Part shown: piece after piece, positions 13,701-22,968 of the stretch
How positions within the stretch are numbered: the stretch's first letter is position 1
Layout of the letters: each line of letters opens with the position of its first letter
Source: Pyxicephalus adspersus
Taxonomy: Eukaryota > Chordata > Amphibia > Anura > Pyxicephalidae
NCBI RefSeq assembly: GCF_032062135.1
Contig: NC_092862.1
Location: 48,656,811-48,720,810, forward strand
Length of the DNA stretch: 64,000 nt
Direction of reading: 5' to 3'
Notes under the pieces: model-generated
The model's database searches: none
The model's input: the letters and a program-made list of their open reading frames with translations, nothing else
Told to the model about the DNA's origin: nothing
Made by a program: the position numbers and the translations under genes

Positions 13701-16700
13701 GTTTGTAAATGGAGAAATGTTTTGTAGAAAAGCACACTACAGAAAAACTCTGGTCCTTTAAATTGATGAAATAATTATGAAAAGTTTTTAAAAGTTGCAA
13801 AAAATGACCAGTTAGTGATACTTTTGGTTTATATTTGTCTTTGCCATTAATGATGTACACTTTTCTTAATGCTTAGCTAATCTGGAAATGATGTCTCTCA
13901 ACACTTTCAGCCCTAATAACAACAAAATTGTTTTCATATGAAGCACTGACAGCACAATCTGCCAAGCAGAATATTTTATTGGCTTTGAGTGACACACACA
14001 ATAACCAGAATTCATGGTGACATCATTCTTTGTCTCAAGCTTTATGTTTTCCCAGTCATTGGCTGCTGCTGCAATTCTGACAGCTTTAATTCATAAGCAT
14101 TCTTTCTACAATGTGGACCATTTATTCACAAATATTTTCAGTGAATGTACGGTACTGACATTCTGTGAGATACTAAATACCTTTGTTGACCTTTAATAAA
14201 TACTTAGCCATGATATCATTTTATTGTAGCAGTTATTTGGCACGTGATTAATATTGAGCTTTGAAAACCCTTTATTGCATTAGAACCAGCACCATTGTAT
14301 TGCGCCTGGGCACACAAATCACAACCAACTCCGGGGTACACTTTCAACAAACTTTATTCCGTAATCCAGGTACAGGCCGAGGTCAAAACACAAAAGATCA
14401 ATCCGATAAGTGAGGTACAAAAGAATGAGGCAGAAGGCGTAGTCAGGGACAATCCGAAGTCAGGGCAGACAGAGTTCATGCAAAGTCAATAATCAGACCG
14501 GGTCGCTGCTGGTAATAAGTCCAAGTTTATGACAAGACACAAGGAAAGACAACAAAGGTCAAAAAGGTAATCCAATATATCAATGCACCCAAGCACACTG
14601 TAACACAGAGGCTATAACGGGCAAGGGTGCTAATGACAGGGTCTCAATAAATGGGCAGAGTGCCCAATCACATTGCGTCACCTGGCACTATTGGATTGGA
14701 GGAACATACTGAATGATGAATCCCTTGCGGCTAATTTACATATACATGCCCCACGGTAAAGCAGCCAGCTGCCTCGGCCCCGGGGGGTACAAGAGGCGCG
14801 CATTGTAGCGCGTGCGCCTCTTACAGCGGGTCCCTGGGCCATGCTGTATTGTGCACTTCTGCAGGAATGCTGAGGGCGCACGCAGCACTGTGCACGTCTG
14901 CAGGGATGCTGGGGATGCCGAGCAGAGCGTCAGCAGCATCAGCCCCGCTGCCTGCTACAGCGGTCTCCTACACGCTGCCTGCGATCCCTAGAGTCGCCGT
15001 GGGCGACGACGATGTGGGATCGCTGGCGGGATAAGTACCTTACAACCATATTGTTTATTTTAATGGCCAATTTTCAATGATTTATTTCGATTTGCATACC
15101 TGTCATGGAGCATGCAGAATAACTAATAATAACGTTTATTGGTACAGGTCATACACTACAGAAAATATATGGTTTGTGAGGTTTTTATTTATTTTTTTTT
15201 TTTTACACATTTTTAAGCATGCCTGCAAAAAATAAAAGAAATTGTTTTGACACCTAAGGTACAAAATAGAAAGCTCAATGGGAGCAAAAGCCAGATAGTG
15301 CAAGTGCTAGCTGTAATTTAACCATGCGCAGCTCAGCTTTTTGCTAGATACCCAAAGTGATTAGGCAGGCAGGGATTATTGTAGAAGAAACATTCTGTCC
15401 CTTTCTGCATAAATGACCAGCCACTTCTTAAAAGTCGAACTTTTGTTTTCCTTGACAAAAAGTGGAACTTTAGTTTCACTTTGAGGATGCTTTAAAAACT
15501 TCAAGAAAGCTGTCTGAAAGCTTTGCAAATGCTTTATAACAGCCTTTTCTACATGTTTTTTTATTTTAAAAGCTTAACGTGTCCTATCACATTCAGATCC
15601 ATGATTGTACAAAGAAATTAAGTATGGCAGGGGTTCTGCTGTTGTTACAATAAATATGGACTGACTTGACTGTTTTTTTATATACATTATTATTTATAAT
15701 GTAACAAATGTCTTTACAGTTCCATTCGCTGGCTCCAATGTACTACCGAGGTTCGGCGGCTGCTGTTATTGTATATGACATTACAAAGCAGGTATGACAC
15801 CTTATACTTGAAGCCTTACTAAACCATGTAACTGCTAAAGGGCCCAACTAAGTTGGGTTTCCAGCACTATTTTATTATTTATTTTATTGTTTGTGTACTT
15901 ATGTATGTTCATGTTTGGACATAGAGGGCTCCTCCATATTTCGCTCTGGGGTCCTTCACACAAAGGTGTGCATCTAAATCTGTTTGGCATCCCCAACAAT
16001 GTTTGACCTGCCTTTTTTACCCAGTTTGTTTTAGAACAACAGTTGAATTCAGATAAAAGTTTACCAGTTTTATCACAAAATACTCATTTTTGAATTGTTA
16101 TTGAAATTATTATACAAATACACATTAAATTCTGCATTCAGCATGCACAGTTTGTGAAGCATGCTCTACGCACATGCATACAGGTGCCCTACTCTGCATG
16201 AGCCAGTAAGACAGGTTCATCGGAACTGACAAAGTAGCCTGCCATTGCTCACCTTTCTTTTTACATCTGCTAATTACCAGTGCTGGTTGGCATAGTTAGT
16301 TAGTATAAGGATAAACAATTCTGACTTTTAAAAGACTCTCCTGATACAATAACTAGTTACGGACATTGAGCATAATATAAAAGGCAATGAAAACCTAATC
16401 AAGGTTATATAAAGGCATGTGTAGCATGTTCTGTTCTTCTCCCTCTCTTGCGTTTTCCTCACATAAATTGTCAGTAACTTTGGCTGTCATTTTAACAGTG
16501 CAATTATGGTAAAGAAATAGCACCCGGGCCAGTGTTTATTAAGAATATTCAGAGTAACCTAGAAGGACTATTACTGTTACTTTTTAATTTACTCTGCATA
16601 TGTTGGGTTAGCACCCTAGCATAAACAACCATTAGAAAAAAAGAATATTGTTCCTATTTAACCAAATAATCATCCTTAGGGTTTTTTTTTTAAAGTTTTC

Positions 16701-19700
16701 ATCCAGGATTCCCCACTTGACTTTTACCCAAAATGTACACATTTTTTACATTGGATTAAATTAGCAAATGTGTACATAACATTTTACAGCTAATACATGC
16801 ATTTTCTAATTAAATTCAATATAACAAAACATATGAATTAAAGAATGGGACTGATTTATTAAAGACCCCCAAGACTGGAGAAGACGTGGGAGAACCTGGG
16901 TGACCTAGCAAACCCAGAATGCACATGGTCCAGGACTGAATAAAGTTCTCCCATGATAGTTTATCTTCTCCAGTCTTTTAGAGCTTTCATAAATCAAACA
17001 CCAATGTTTTTTTTTTGTTTTGTTACATGTTGTATATATCAATTGCATTCAAAAAAGTAATACTAAAAGAAAGCCCTGAGTGTTTTAAAAAAATAAAACC
17101 AATTACTCTTATCTTCTTCTGTTGTCTTTTGTCAATCAAGTATTGACAAATGTATTGCAATTAAATAGGTGTGGCAAAAATCTAAAAAAGTTTCTGCTCC
17201 ATAGGGGGTATACGGATGTAAGAGCTGAAGTGGCACAAATTTTATTATCATATTATTAATATCATTATATCAAACAGAAAGTTTGTGTATTATTTTACAA
17301 TCATATACATATAGATTTCAAAGTATTGGTCCAAGCAGTGGTTTTAATGATAGGAAATCACATACAGATTTTGAAAGTTTTATGTAAGAAACACATGCCT
17401 AAAGCAGACAACGTTTTTTGGCTAACCCTTTATATAAAGAAAAAAAAAACATTTTTAAACGCTATTTTTTCTAATTGAAGGGAACACCGCTCCCCTTCTG
17501 TTTTTACCACCACGGCAGTAATGACTGAATGGGAAGCATGCTCAGAAGGGGTTTTCCCTCTAATGTTAAAAATAGTGCCAATCTCATGCTTAGGCAGTAA
17601 GACCATCATGTTTTTGCACATCTGAGCAGTGCAAGATTGGGTGACATAGGAAGAAGAACCTAGAAGAAGAGGAAGAAGATGGCACGTCCGGTGTCGAGTC
17701 TGTGCTAGAACAAAGAAGGAAGACGGGACAGTGTGGGACCAACTAGACTAGGACCGTAGATGGATATAAAAGTTGTTTTTTTTTTACTCAAAGTTCTGCT
17801 TTAAGTACTGAGAAAGTCTTTGTTTTAATATGCAGTAGTACATACAGGATTTGAAACATGAAGTATATGTTTTGAATAACAATCGAACAAAATGTGAGTG
17901 ATTGTGTGATGCTCTGTACACAGGATTCATTCCATACACTGAAAAAATGGGTGAAGGAGCTGAAAGAACATGGTCCAGAGAACATTGTCGTGGCCATCGC
18001 AGGAAACAAATGTGATCTCTCTGACATCAGGTAGAGATTCTTATATGTTACATATGTACTTCAACATTTTCTAGGGCTCAAGAAAGCCTTTAGGAAATAT
18101 GTGAACTCAAACCAAAACTTCCTTTTAGTTTGTTACTATGCCATCAAAAAAAACAAACATGGTCCTGCCAGAAATCCAGGACTGTCCTTTCTACTTTATA
18201 GTCTTATTTTTAGGAGTCCAGCCCACTTTCCTATTTGATTACCAAACTCCCTCCCATTTTAGGAGGTGAGTGCTTTTCTGCTGGAAATTGCATGTTGAGA
18301 AAATGTGCATGTATTTCTCAGATAGACTGTTTTTATTTTAATTTCACCCTTACATACACTTAAGACCATAAAGAAGAAAAAACAATCATATTAGCTCTTC
18401 AGTTTCTCTTCCAAGCAAAGCTATGGTATCCTATTATATGCCAATCATACCTACAGCAAGATTATTATTATACAGTATTTATATAGCACTGACATATTAC
18501 GCAGCACCTTACAAAGTCTATAGTCATGTCACTAACTGTCCCTCAAAGGGGCTCACAATCTAATGTCCCTACCATATTAATATTTGGGGGGAAGCCAATT
18601 AACCTAATTGCATGTGTTTGGAATGTGGGGGGTAGCCGGAGTACCCGGAGGAAACCCATGCAAACACGGCAAGAACTTGCAAACTCCATGCAGATAGTGT
18701 CCTGGATTGTGGTGTGATCTTACCAACAAAAAGTCTGTAACAGGGTGAGCATTTTATCAAACTAAAAACATAACTTGGAGGTTTGAAAATAATATAATTG
18801 GTGATACTTAGATTCAGAAAGATACACAGGCAGTAGTAGCTCTATATATAGAATCATTTTATTTAAAAAACACAAACTTCATATAGTTTTGTTAAGGTTT
18901 ACATCAGCTTGATGTCCTAATTCCCCCAAATCACTGACACCAGAGCAATTGTAAAGTGCAGTTTCCTGCAATAATTTACATCTGCATCCTCTGATTTCAC
19001 AAGTACCATTTCATAATACCCTCTTACGCTTGTGAAGCTAAAAAGCTCATTACATTTAAAAAAAATGCCAAAGTAATGGTGACGATGCACAGAACAGCTT
19101 TTAGAGCACTACAGCTGCCTCTCTCTATTCTGTCTAAGTTTATAGTGAATCAGTTGAAATGTATTGATTAATTTTTTGGAACCAGATGGTACAAAATTTT
19201 GTATCTGAAGATAAAAAAATATTCTTTTAGTTTTAGTCTGACTGAACAAAATGTAAAACTTTTCCTTCTTTATTTGCCTTTTGACTATTGGAACATAGAT
19301 AGTAATTCCAAGATTTTACAAGAAGGAATCTCGCTAATAGACAGCCAGAAAAAAAAAAACAATAATATGGGTTCTCAGCACCCATTACTCTTTTCAAAAC
19401 AGTCTGGCTTTAGGTATACCACAGAAATGATGTATTTTATATACTATGTATTTGCAATAGCTACATACTGGAAACCAATGCAAAGAAAAAAAATGGGGGC
19501 TATCATTTCTGATCTTCTTTTACACATACTAGTTTTCTAGCTGATATGGTAATACAAAGACTGACTTTCAACAAGTATGCAGCAAGGGAAGACACATCTC
19601 CTAAACTGCATATCTGCTGCGAATAATGGACTCAGAAAATACTAAAGCCACTGTATCTGTATAGGAAACAGCATTTCATTGTAGATCAGCAATGTGACAT

Positions 19701-21519
19701 ATTTAAGTGGCTTTTCTGTCTTCATTTCAGGGAAGTATCAATGAAAGATGCCAGGGAGTATGCTGATTCGATTGGGGCAATTGTTGTTGAAACTAGTGCA
19801 AAGAATGCCATCAATGTTGAGGAACTCTTCCGTGGTATAAGTAAGTAAATGAACTCCTGTGAACTCCTCTTTTTACATTAGCATTTTGTATATGTACCTT
19901 TTAATTTATACGCAGCATCCCTTTTCCCTTGCATCTTGCTACTGGCTGCCAACTACAGACAGAACACACATTTTGAAATGATAAATCTACCCTACAAAAC
20001 CGGTTGTCTCTATTTTGCATTTTCTTCATGACTTCTTTCCCTTATGAAATTCAAAGTAAAATATGAAAATAGTGAAAAAAGTGTGAATATATGCAAAAAG
20101 TTCCAGTAATAGCAAGTTCGGGGGGAATTTTTAGCATGGGGAAGTATAATTTTATTGAAGTGAGCACATATTTACAAGTTTCTTTACAATAATATTTTTC
20201 TCACTTGTCATTCAGTGGATACAATACCCTTAACATTAATGTCAGTGATTAAAGTAAAAACCTGCTAAAATTGACATCTTTCTGTAAATTCTGTGTTTAT
20301 TGAAGGGTTTCAAAGGTTTCCAAACATAACAAAACACAAATACAATATAAACTATTAGAACAATATATACAAGAGCCAACAAAATGGTATAAAATAGCAT
20401 AACTAACATAGCAAAGTGTAAAAAAAAATGACAGAGCAAAGTGGGGAATAGCTACTCTTAACTGCTAGAAAACACAGGGCCAGGACAGGTCTGTAATGTA
20501 TATATAACTAACATATGTTAAATTAGCCCAAAGTGAGTGTCAAGTCATTCAGAGATTTACTATATTAAAAAAGAATGTGGGGAAATGTAGCAACTAATAT
20601 ACAGTTAATGATATAATATATAGAATTTATCATACATGTAGAGGTAATGTGCCATATGTTCCAAGGGAAGTATCAAAGGAAGTGTATTTTTTTGCTTCTT
20701 GTAAAAATGAATAATTAAAGAGAAGAAGAAAGAAGGGGTTTCATGGCTAAAGGTCATATATATATATATCTACAAATATGTGATTAAAGAAACTTATACA
20801 GTATTTAAATACATTTTTCCAGAGCAAATTTGTTGCATCATGGGTAGTGGATTGTTTCACTAGAAATCATAAACACCTAGCTTGTGTTAGTATAACGCCT
20901 TGTAACCCGACGTGTTTCGCCCTTTTAGGCTTCCTCAGGGGTATGCATAAGACATAGGTTGTTTTTAAGATAGGGCTAGGGGGGTAAACATCGGCAAAGG
21001 TCCAAAAGTAAAGCTCCCTGGATATTCTTGGACATCGAAGTCTTTGGTATCAGGAAGATCCTTGGTATCAGATTGGAGTAGGAAGGAGGATGAAGATGGA
21101 ATAAGACTGGGACATGAAGTTGAGGGTGGAATGCAGGAGTAGTACTAAGCTTTCATATGTCATGAATAACTTCCCACAGGGTCTTTAGTAAGGATTACTT
21201 GCATCAATGATACTGCAGGCAACAGATCCCTAGGATGACAGCCCAGGATGTAAAATTGTTAGTTTCTCTGATATTGGTTTATCATTGGTTGATAATGCAG
21301 TTATCAGTTACTTTTACAGTTATTTTTAATACAGTTAATACAGTTATTTTTGAGCATGTTAGAACTAAGAAAAAAAGTACTCAAAGTATTTATATTGGCA
21401 AAATACCTGTGTTTGTTGCAGGTCGGAGAATTCCCCCACTTGAGCCACATCAGAATGGTTCCAATGGCGCAATGAAACTTGGAAGACAGACCTCGCAGAC
21501 CACAAACAGATGCTGTTGA
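1737..21519 (+). CDS. RAB31: RAB31, small GTPase of the Rab5/22 branch (7 coding exons)
   Basis: Joined exons 1737-1772, 8615-8694, 9887-9968, 15720-15791, 17924-18030, 19731-19840 and 21422-21519 give 585 nt, 194 residues plus TGA, with no frame break. Visible motifs: P-loop GDTGVGKSS (residues 12-20), switch I Thr37, WDTAGQE (59-65) with catalytic Gln64, NKCD (118-121), ETSAK (146-150), and a C-terminal CC for double geranylgeranylation. Residues [17 protein letters not shown] and [11 protein letters not shown] are typical of RAB31 and differ from the paralogue RAB22A. By family knowledge it acts at the trans-Golgi network and endosomes, cycling between GDP and GTP. The start is fixed by an in-frame TAG at 1713-1715; the preceding codon is AGG, so there is one Met, whereas the human protein is often written with two. 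The C-terminal hypervariable tail (about 180-192) is the most divergent part. Confidence 0.98.
2176..2374. mobile_element. Palindromic MITE, family 'CTGATTTATTAAAG', copy 2 (RAB31 intron 1)
   Basis: The left end ACTGATTTAATAAAGGAGAG mirrors the right end CTTTAATAAATCAGG. The inner arms CAGCAAACCTGGAATGGATC and CATTCCAGGGTTGCTGGATG are also inverted. No coding capacity; non-autonomous DNA element. Confidence 0.8.
3808..4100 (-). mobile_element. Non-autonomous hAT-type element, diverged copy
   Basis: GC-rich against its surroundings. It shares GATCGCAGGCTCAGGGTGGT, GGGCAGGTTGTGTCTCT and CATCATGACGTC with the reverse complement of 54549-54826. Its end AAGACCACTG matches the TIR there. An internal duplication of the ATCGCAGGCTCA part is visible. 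The open frame across it is incidental. Confidence 0.7.
7464..7599. mobile_element. Palindromic MITE, family 'TTTATAAAGCAGTGAATC', copy 1
   Basis: The left end CTATAAAGCAATGAATCTTA mirrors the right end AGATTCACTGCTTTATAAAT. Related copies are at 28856 and 33943. Confidence 0.7.
7829..7970. mobile_element. Palindromic MITE relic, family 'CTGATTTATTAAAG', copy 3
   Basis: Starts ACTTATTTATCAAAGCTCAC and carries GAACCTGGGTGATCCACCAA and GGATCTGGTCCAGAATTC. It matches the subtype at 25561. The right half is lost or degraded. Confidence 0.65.
8615..8694 (+). CDS. RAB31: RAB31 coding exon 2
   Basis: 80 nt between acceptor TTGCAG and donor GTAAGT. It encodes [20 protein letters not shown] and onward to the switch I Thr, ending within a Gly codon (GG/A). 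It carries the Mg2+/phosphate-binding Lys18 and Ser19. Confidence 0.97.
8695..9886 (+). other. RAB31: RAB31 intron 2
   Basis: 1.2 kb, GTAAGT...TCTAAG. It contains the SINE head at 9336-9461; otherwise no feature is seen. Confidence 0.85.
9336..9461 (+). mobile_element. tRNA-derived SINE, head portion
   Basis: The Pol III A-box TGGCCCAGTGG is at 9343-9353 and a diverged B-box GTTGGAATCC is at about 9388-9397. The GTTTGCAGGTTCTCCCTGTG type core follows. The copy is 5'-only. Copies at 18460, 35500 and 33115 show the core and tail in opposite orientation. This is not a functional tRNA gene. Confidence 0.8.
9887..9968 (+). CDS. RAB31: RAB31 coding exon 3
   Basis: 82 nt between acceptor TCTAAG and donor GTGAGT. 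It completes Gly39 and encodes [20 protein letters not shown] then DTAGQER, ending on a whole Arg codon. It contains the WDTAGQE switch II motif with catalytic Gln64. Confidence 0.97.
10757..12270 (-). pseudogene. Decayed transposon-type protein gene, several frameshifts, family not assigned
   Basis: Read on the minus strand from about 12270 down to 10757, successive frames give [129 protein letters not shown] and a final [12 protein letters not shown]. The order is collinear, so one gene of about 1.5 kb has been broken by indels and stops. I recall this protein type as a high-copy predicted protein in many fish, insect and cnidarian genomes, which suggests a mobile element, but I cannot name its superfamily. 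Terminal repeats were not identified. Confidence 0.7.
13001..13224. mobile_element. Palindromic MITE, family 'CTGATTTATTAAAG', copy 4 (RAB31 intron 3)
   Basis: A nearly full copy. The left end GCCTGATTTATTAAAGCTCT and right end GAGAGCTTTAATAAATCAGG are inverted, as are the inner GATACACTTTCATTAGTGAA and CTGATGAAAGTGTATCC arms. It is the best copy for defining the family. Confidence 0.85.
14310..15030. mobile_element. GC-rich insertion, probably part of a retroelement or satellite-like repeat
   Basis: Composition changes sharply inside an AT-rich intron, most strongly from 14750 to 15030. It contains an imperfect GC hairpin (AAGAGGCGC at 14791-14799 against GCGCCTCTT at 14814-14822) and a 39-bp direct duplication (14851-14889, partly repeated from 14890). 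The left part reads as a lexicon of AGGTC/CAGGG-rich segments seen in amphibian long repeats. The element class is uncertain and no protein is recognised. Confidence 0.35.
15425..15482. repeat. Short relic with AAAGTGGAACTTTAGTTTC ends
   Basis: AAAAGTCGAACTTTTG and AAAGTGGAACTTTAGTTTCA face each other. They resemble the ends of the elements at 41081-41270 and 46462-46655. Confidence 0.4.
15720..15791 (+). CDS. RAB31: RAB31 coding exon 4
   Basis: 72 nt (24 codons, phase 0 at both ends) between acceptor TTACAG and donor GTATGA. It encodes [20 protein letters not shown] and ITKQ, the switch II tail and beta strand 4 of the Rab fold. Confidence 0.97.
16848..17002. mobile_element. Palindromic MITE, family 'CTGATTTATTAAAG', copy 5 (RAB31 intron 4)
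   Basis: Starts GACTGATTTATTAAAG and ends AGAGCTTTCATAAATCAAAC. It is shorter (about 155 bp), with a reduced centre, and carries GAACCTGGGTGACC like copies 3 and 7. Confidence 0.75.
17636..17805 (+). repeat. Partial copy of interspersed family 'AAAGCGTACCTAAACTCAG'
   Basis: GTGACATAGGAAGAAGAACC and GAAGAGGAAGAAGATGGCA match the middle of the fuller copy at 29613-30083. The outer end is missing. Confidence 0.5.
17924..18030 (+). CDS. RAB31: RAB31 coding exon 5
   Basis: 107 nt between acceptor ACACAG and donor GTAGAG. It encodes [20 protein letters not shown] then [15 protein letters not shown], including the guanine-specificity motif NKCD. It ends within an Arg codon (AG/G). Confidence 0.97.
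18031..19730 (+). other. RAB31: RAB31 intron 5
   Basis: 1.7 kb, GTAGAG...TTTCAG. It holds the reverse-oriented SINE at 18460-18710; the rest shows nothing. Confidence 0.85.
18460..18710 (-). mobile_element. tRNA-derived SINE, minus orientation, tail and core
   Basis: Begins with the ATT-rich tail and TATTTATATAGCACTGACAT, continues through GTCATGTCACTAACTGTCCC and GCTCACAATCTAATGTCCCT, and ends in the core GTACCCGGAGGAAACCCATG and AACTCCATGCAGATAGTGTC. The tRNA head is missing. Confidence 0.8.
19731..19840 (+). CDS. RAB31: RAB31 coding exon 6
   Basis: 110 nt between acceptor TTTCAG and donor GTAAGT. It encodes [20 protein letters not shown] then [16 protein letters not shown], including the ETSAK nucleotide-binding motif. 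It ends within a Ser codon (A/GT). Confidence 0.97.
19841..21421 (+). other. RAB31: RAB31 intron 6
   Basis: 1.6 kb, GTAAGT...TTGCAG. A repeat fragment with CCCGACGTGTTTCGCCC lies at 20893-20946. No other supported feature. Confidence 0.85.
20893..20946 (-). repeat. Fragment of interspersed repeat with GAAACGCRTCGGG core (minus)
   Basis: CCCGACGTGTTTCGCCCTTT and GGCTTCCTCAGGGG are the reverse complement of the type seen at 492-525. Confidence 0.45.
21422..21519 (+). CDS. RAB31: RAB31 coding exon 7 (C-terminal, with stop)
   Basis: The acceptor is TTGCAG. The exon encodes [20 protein letters not shown] then [11 protein letters not shown] and TGA at 21517-21519. The terminal Cys-Cys is the prenylation signal. 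Apart from that motif this hypervariable tail differs most from other RAB31 proteins. Confidence 0.96.
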
Positions 21520-22533
21520 TCTCACTAGCCATCGTGCACATTGCTATGTTCACACACCAACAATCAGCAGTACCTTGAAAGAACCAAGGAGGAAATGTAA
21601 AAAATTATGCCAAGTTTAAAATCCATTTGCATGCACTTCAAAATGGTTCTCGTTGTTTACAATTGCTTTCTACTAGATGATGTTTGCTAATTTGGAAGCA
21701 ATTACTGTACTGCATTTTTTTTTATATTTTTATGAAAAAGGGCTTAAAGTGTGACTTTTTTACAGTGGAATGCAGACTTTTTTATGAAGGCCTAGTAGCC
21801 TAGTTTAAGTATATTTTGCACAGTACACTAAAACTAAAAGTATTTCTATATTAATTTTTGTGAGCTGAAAGGCAAATTAATGGGAATGTAAATAGGGCTC
21901 ACTAACCAAAACACCTATTAGTGAGACTTCAAGTACAAAAACCTTAGAAAAAGTATCACAAATTACTTTAACTTATATGCATACTATATTGATGCATGCA
22001 TTACTGGTGCCCCTAATACTGTATGAATGTTTTCAAATGTTTCTTAAGGAGGACCTGAACTTTAGAAGCTGTGCCAAAAAGGTAGCAGTGTAACCTTTGT
22101 ATTTTGGTCCTGTATATTATCTCTTAGTTTACATGCAATTTGTTTTTGTTTTGTTATACTTGGCAGTGTACACTGCCATCAACCACCTGAAAATATTCAT
22201 TTCTTCCCAGCCCTGGTTATCCTGCAGCAATTCAAAGTAACTGAGCAAATGTGGCAAAAGCAGGACCAATAATAGAATTAAATGTTGAGGTTTTGCCAGT
22301 TGCACATGCAAAGTCAGACTAACACTTTTATACAAACTGCAACTGCATAGTCTCTTTCTCTATTTTTCCCTTTCTATTTTTCCAGTGACAGCTGGACTGT
22401 TGCTGCTCTTCATCTATTAATCTAGTGGTCATTTTATGGAAAATGGTGATGTAAGGAGTAGTCAGGTTTTCCCTGGTTAAATTGAACACCATGCAACTAG
22501 AGGGTAACTCTTGGAGCTATAAGGTAGACACAA

Positions 22534-22717
22534 AGGCCCTGCTTTACTAAAGCTCTCCAAGGCTGGAGAGAATACACTTTCTTCAGTGAAGCTGGGTAAT
22601 CCAGCAAACCTGGAATGGATTTCCTAAAATCATTTACTATTTGCTAGCAAATATTTTAATTCCTGGACCAGAAGTGTATTCTCTCCAGCCTTGGAGAGCT
22701 TTAATAAATCAGGGCCC
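22534..22717. mobile_element. Palindromic MITE, family 'CTGATTTATTAAAG', copy 6 (RAB31 3' UTR region)
   Basis: The ends CTAAAGCTCTCCAAGGCTGG and CCAGCCTTGGAGAGCTTTAA are inverted over about 30 bp. It lies 1 kb after the RAB31 stop, so it may be transcribed in the 3' UTR. Confidence 0.85.
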
Positions 22718-22943
22718 CAAAAATCCTATATTGTAGCCTCCATCTAATGTTAATTTTTGTGTCTTTTCATATTATACCATCAGGAGCACTTTGTTTACCA
22801 GTTCACATAACTTTCCTTTTCCTGAGGGCCCTAAAATATTTGTGGCCCTACACAGACTGCCTGCATTTGCTTAATGGAAAATTGTGCCATATACCAAATT
22901 GGTCATTTGTCATTACAGTTGGTTCAGTTACTCTTCCAAAAGG

Positions 22944-22968
22944 TATATATATATATATATATATATAT
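22944..22968. repeat. (TA)n microsatellite
   Basis: About 12 TA units. It makes the isoleucine-tyrosine run in an otherwise meaningless open frame. Confidence 0.9.

Larger units (their letters stand above)
9969..15719 (+). other. RAB31: RAB31 intron 3
   Basis: 5.75 kb, GTGAGT...TTACAG. It contains the minus-strand transposon protein relic (10757-12270), the MITE at 13001-13224, and a GC-rich insertion at 14310-15030 unlike its neighbours. No host exon was found. Confidence 0.85.
15792..17923 (+). other. RAB31: RAB31 intron 4
   Basis: 2.1 kb, GTATGA...ACACAG. It contains the MITE at 16848-17002 and a partial repeat at 17636-17805. No other feature is supported. Confidence 0.85.

Noticed and set aside
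1737..21519. Assignment of the Rab as RAB22A
   Set aside because: [28 protein letters not shown] and [10 protein letters not shown] are RAB31 residues; RAB22A differs at these positions.
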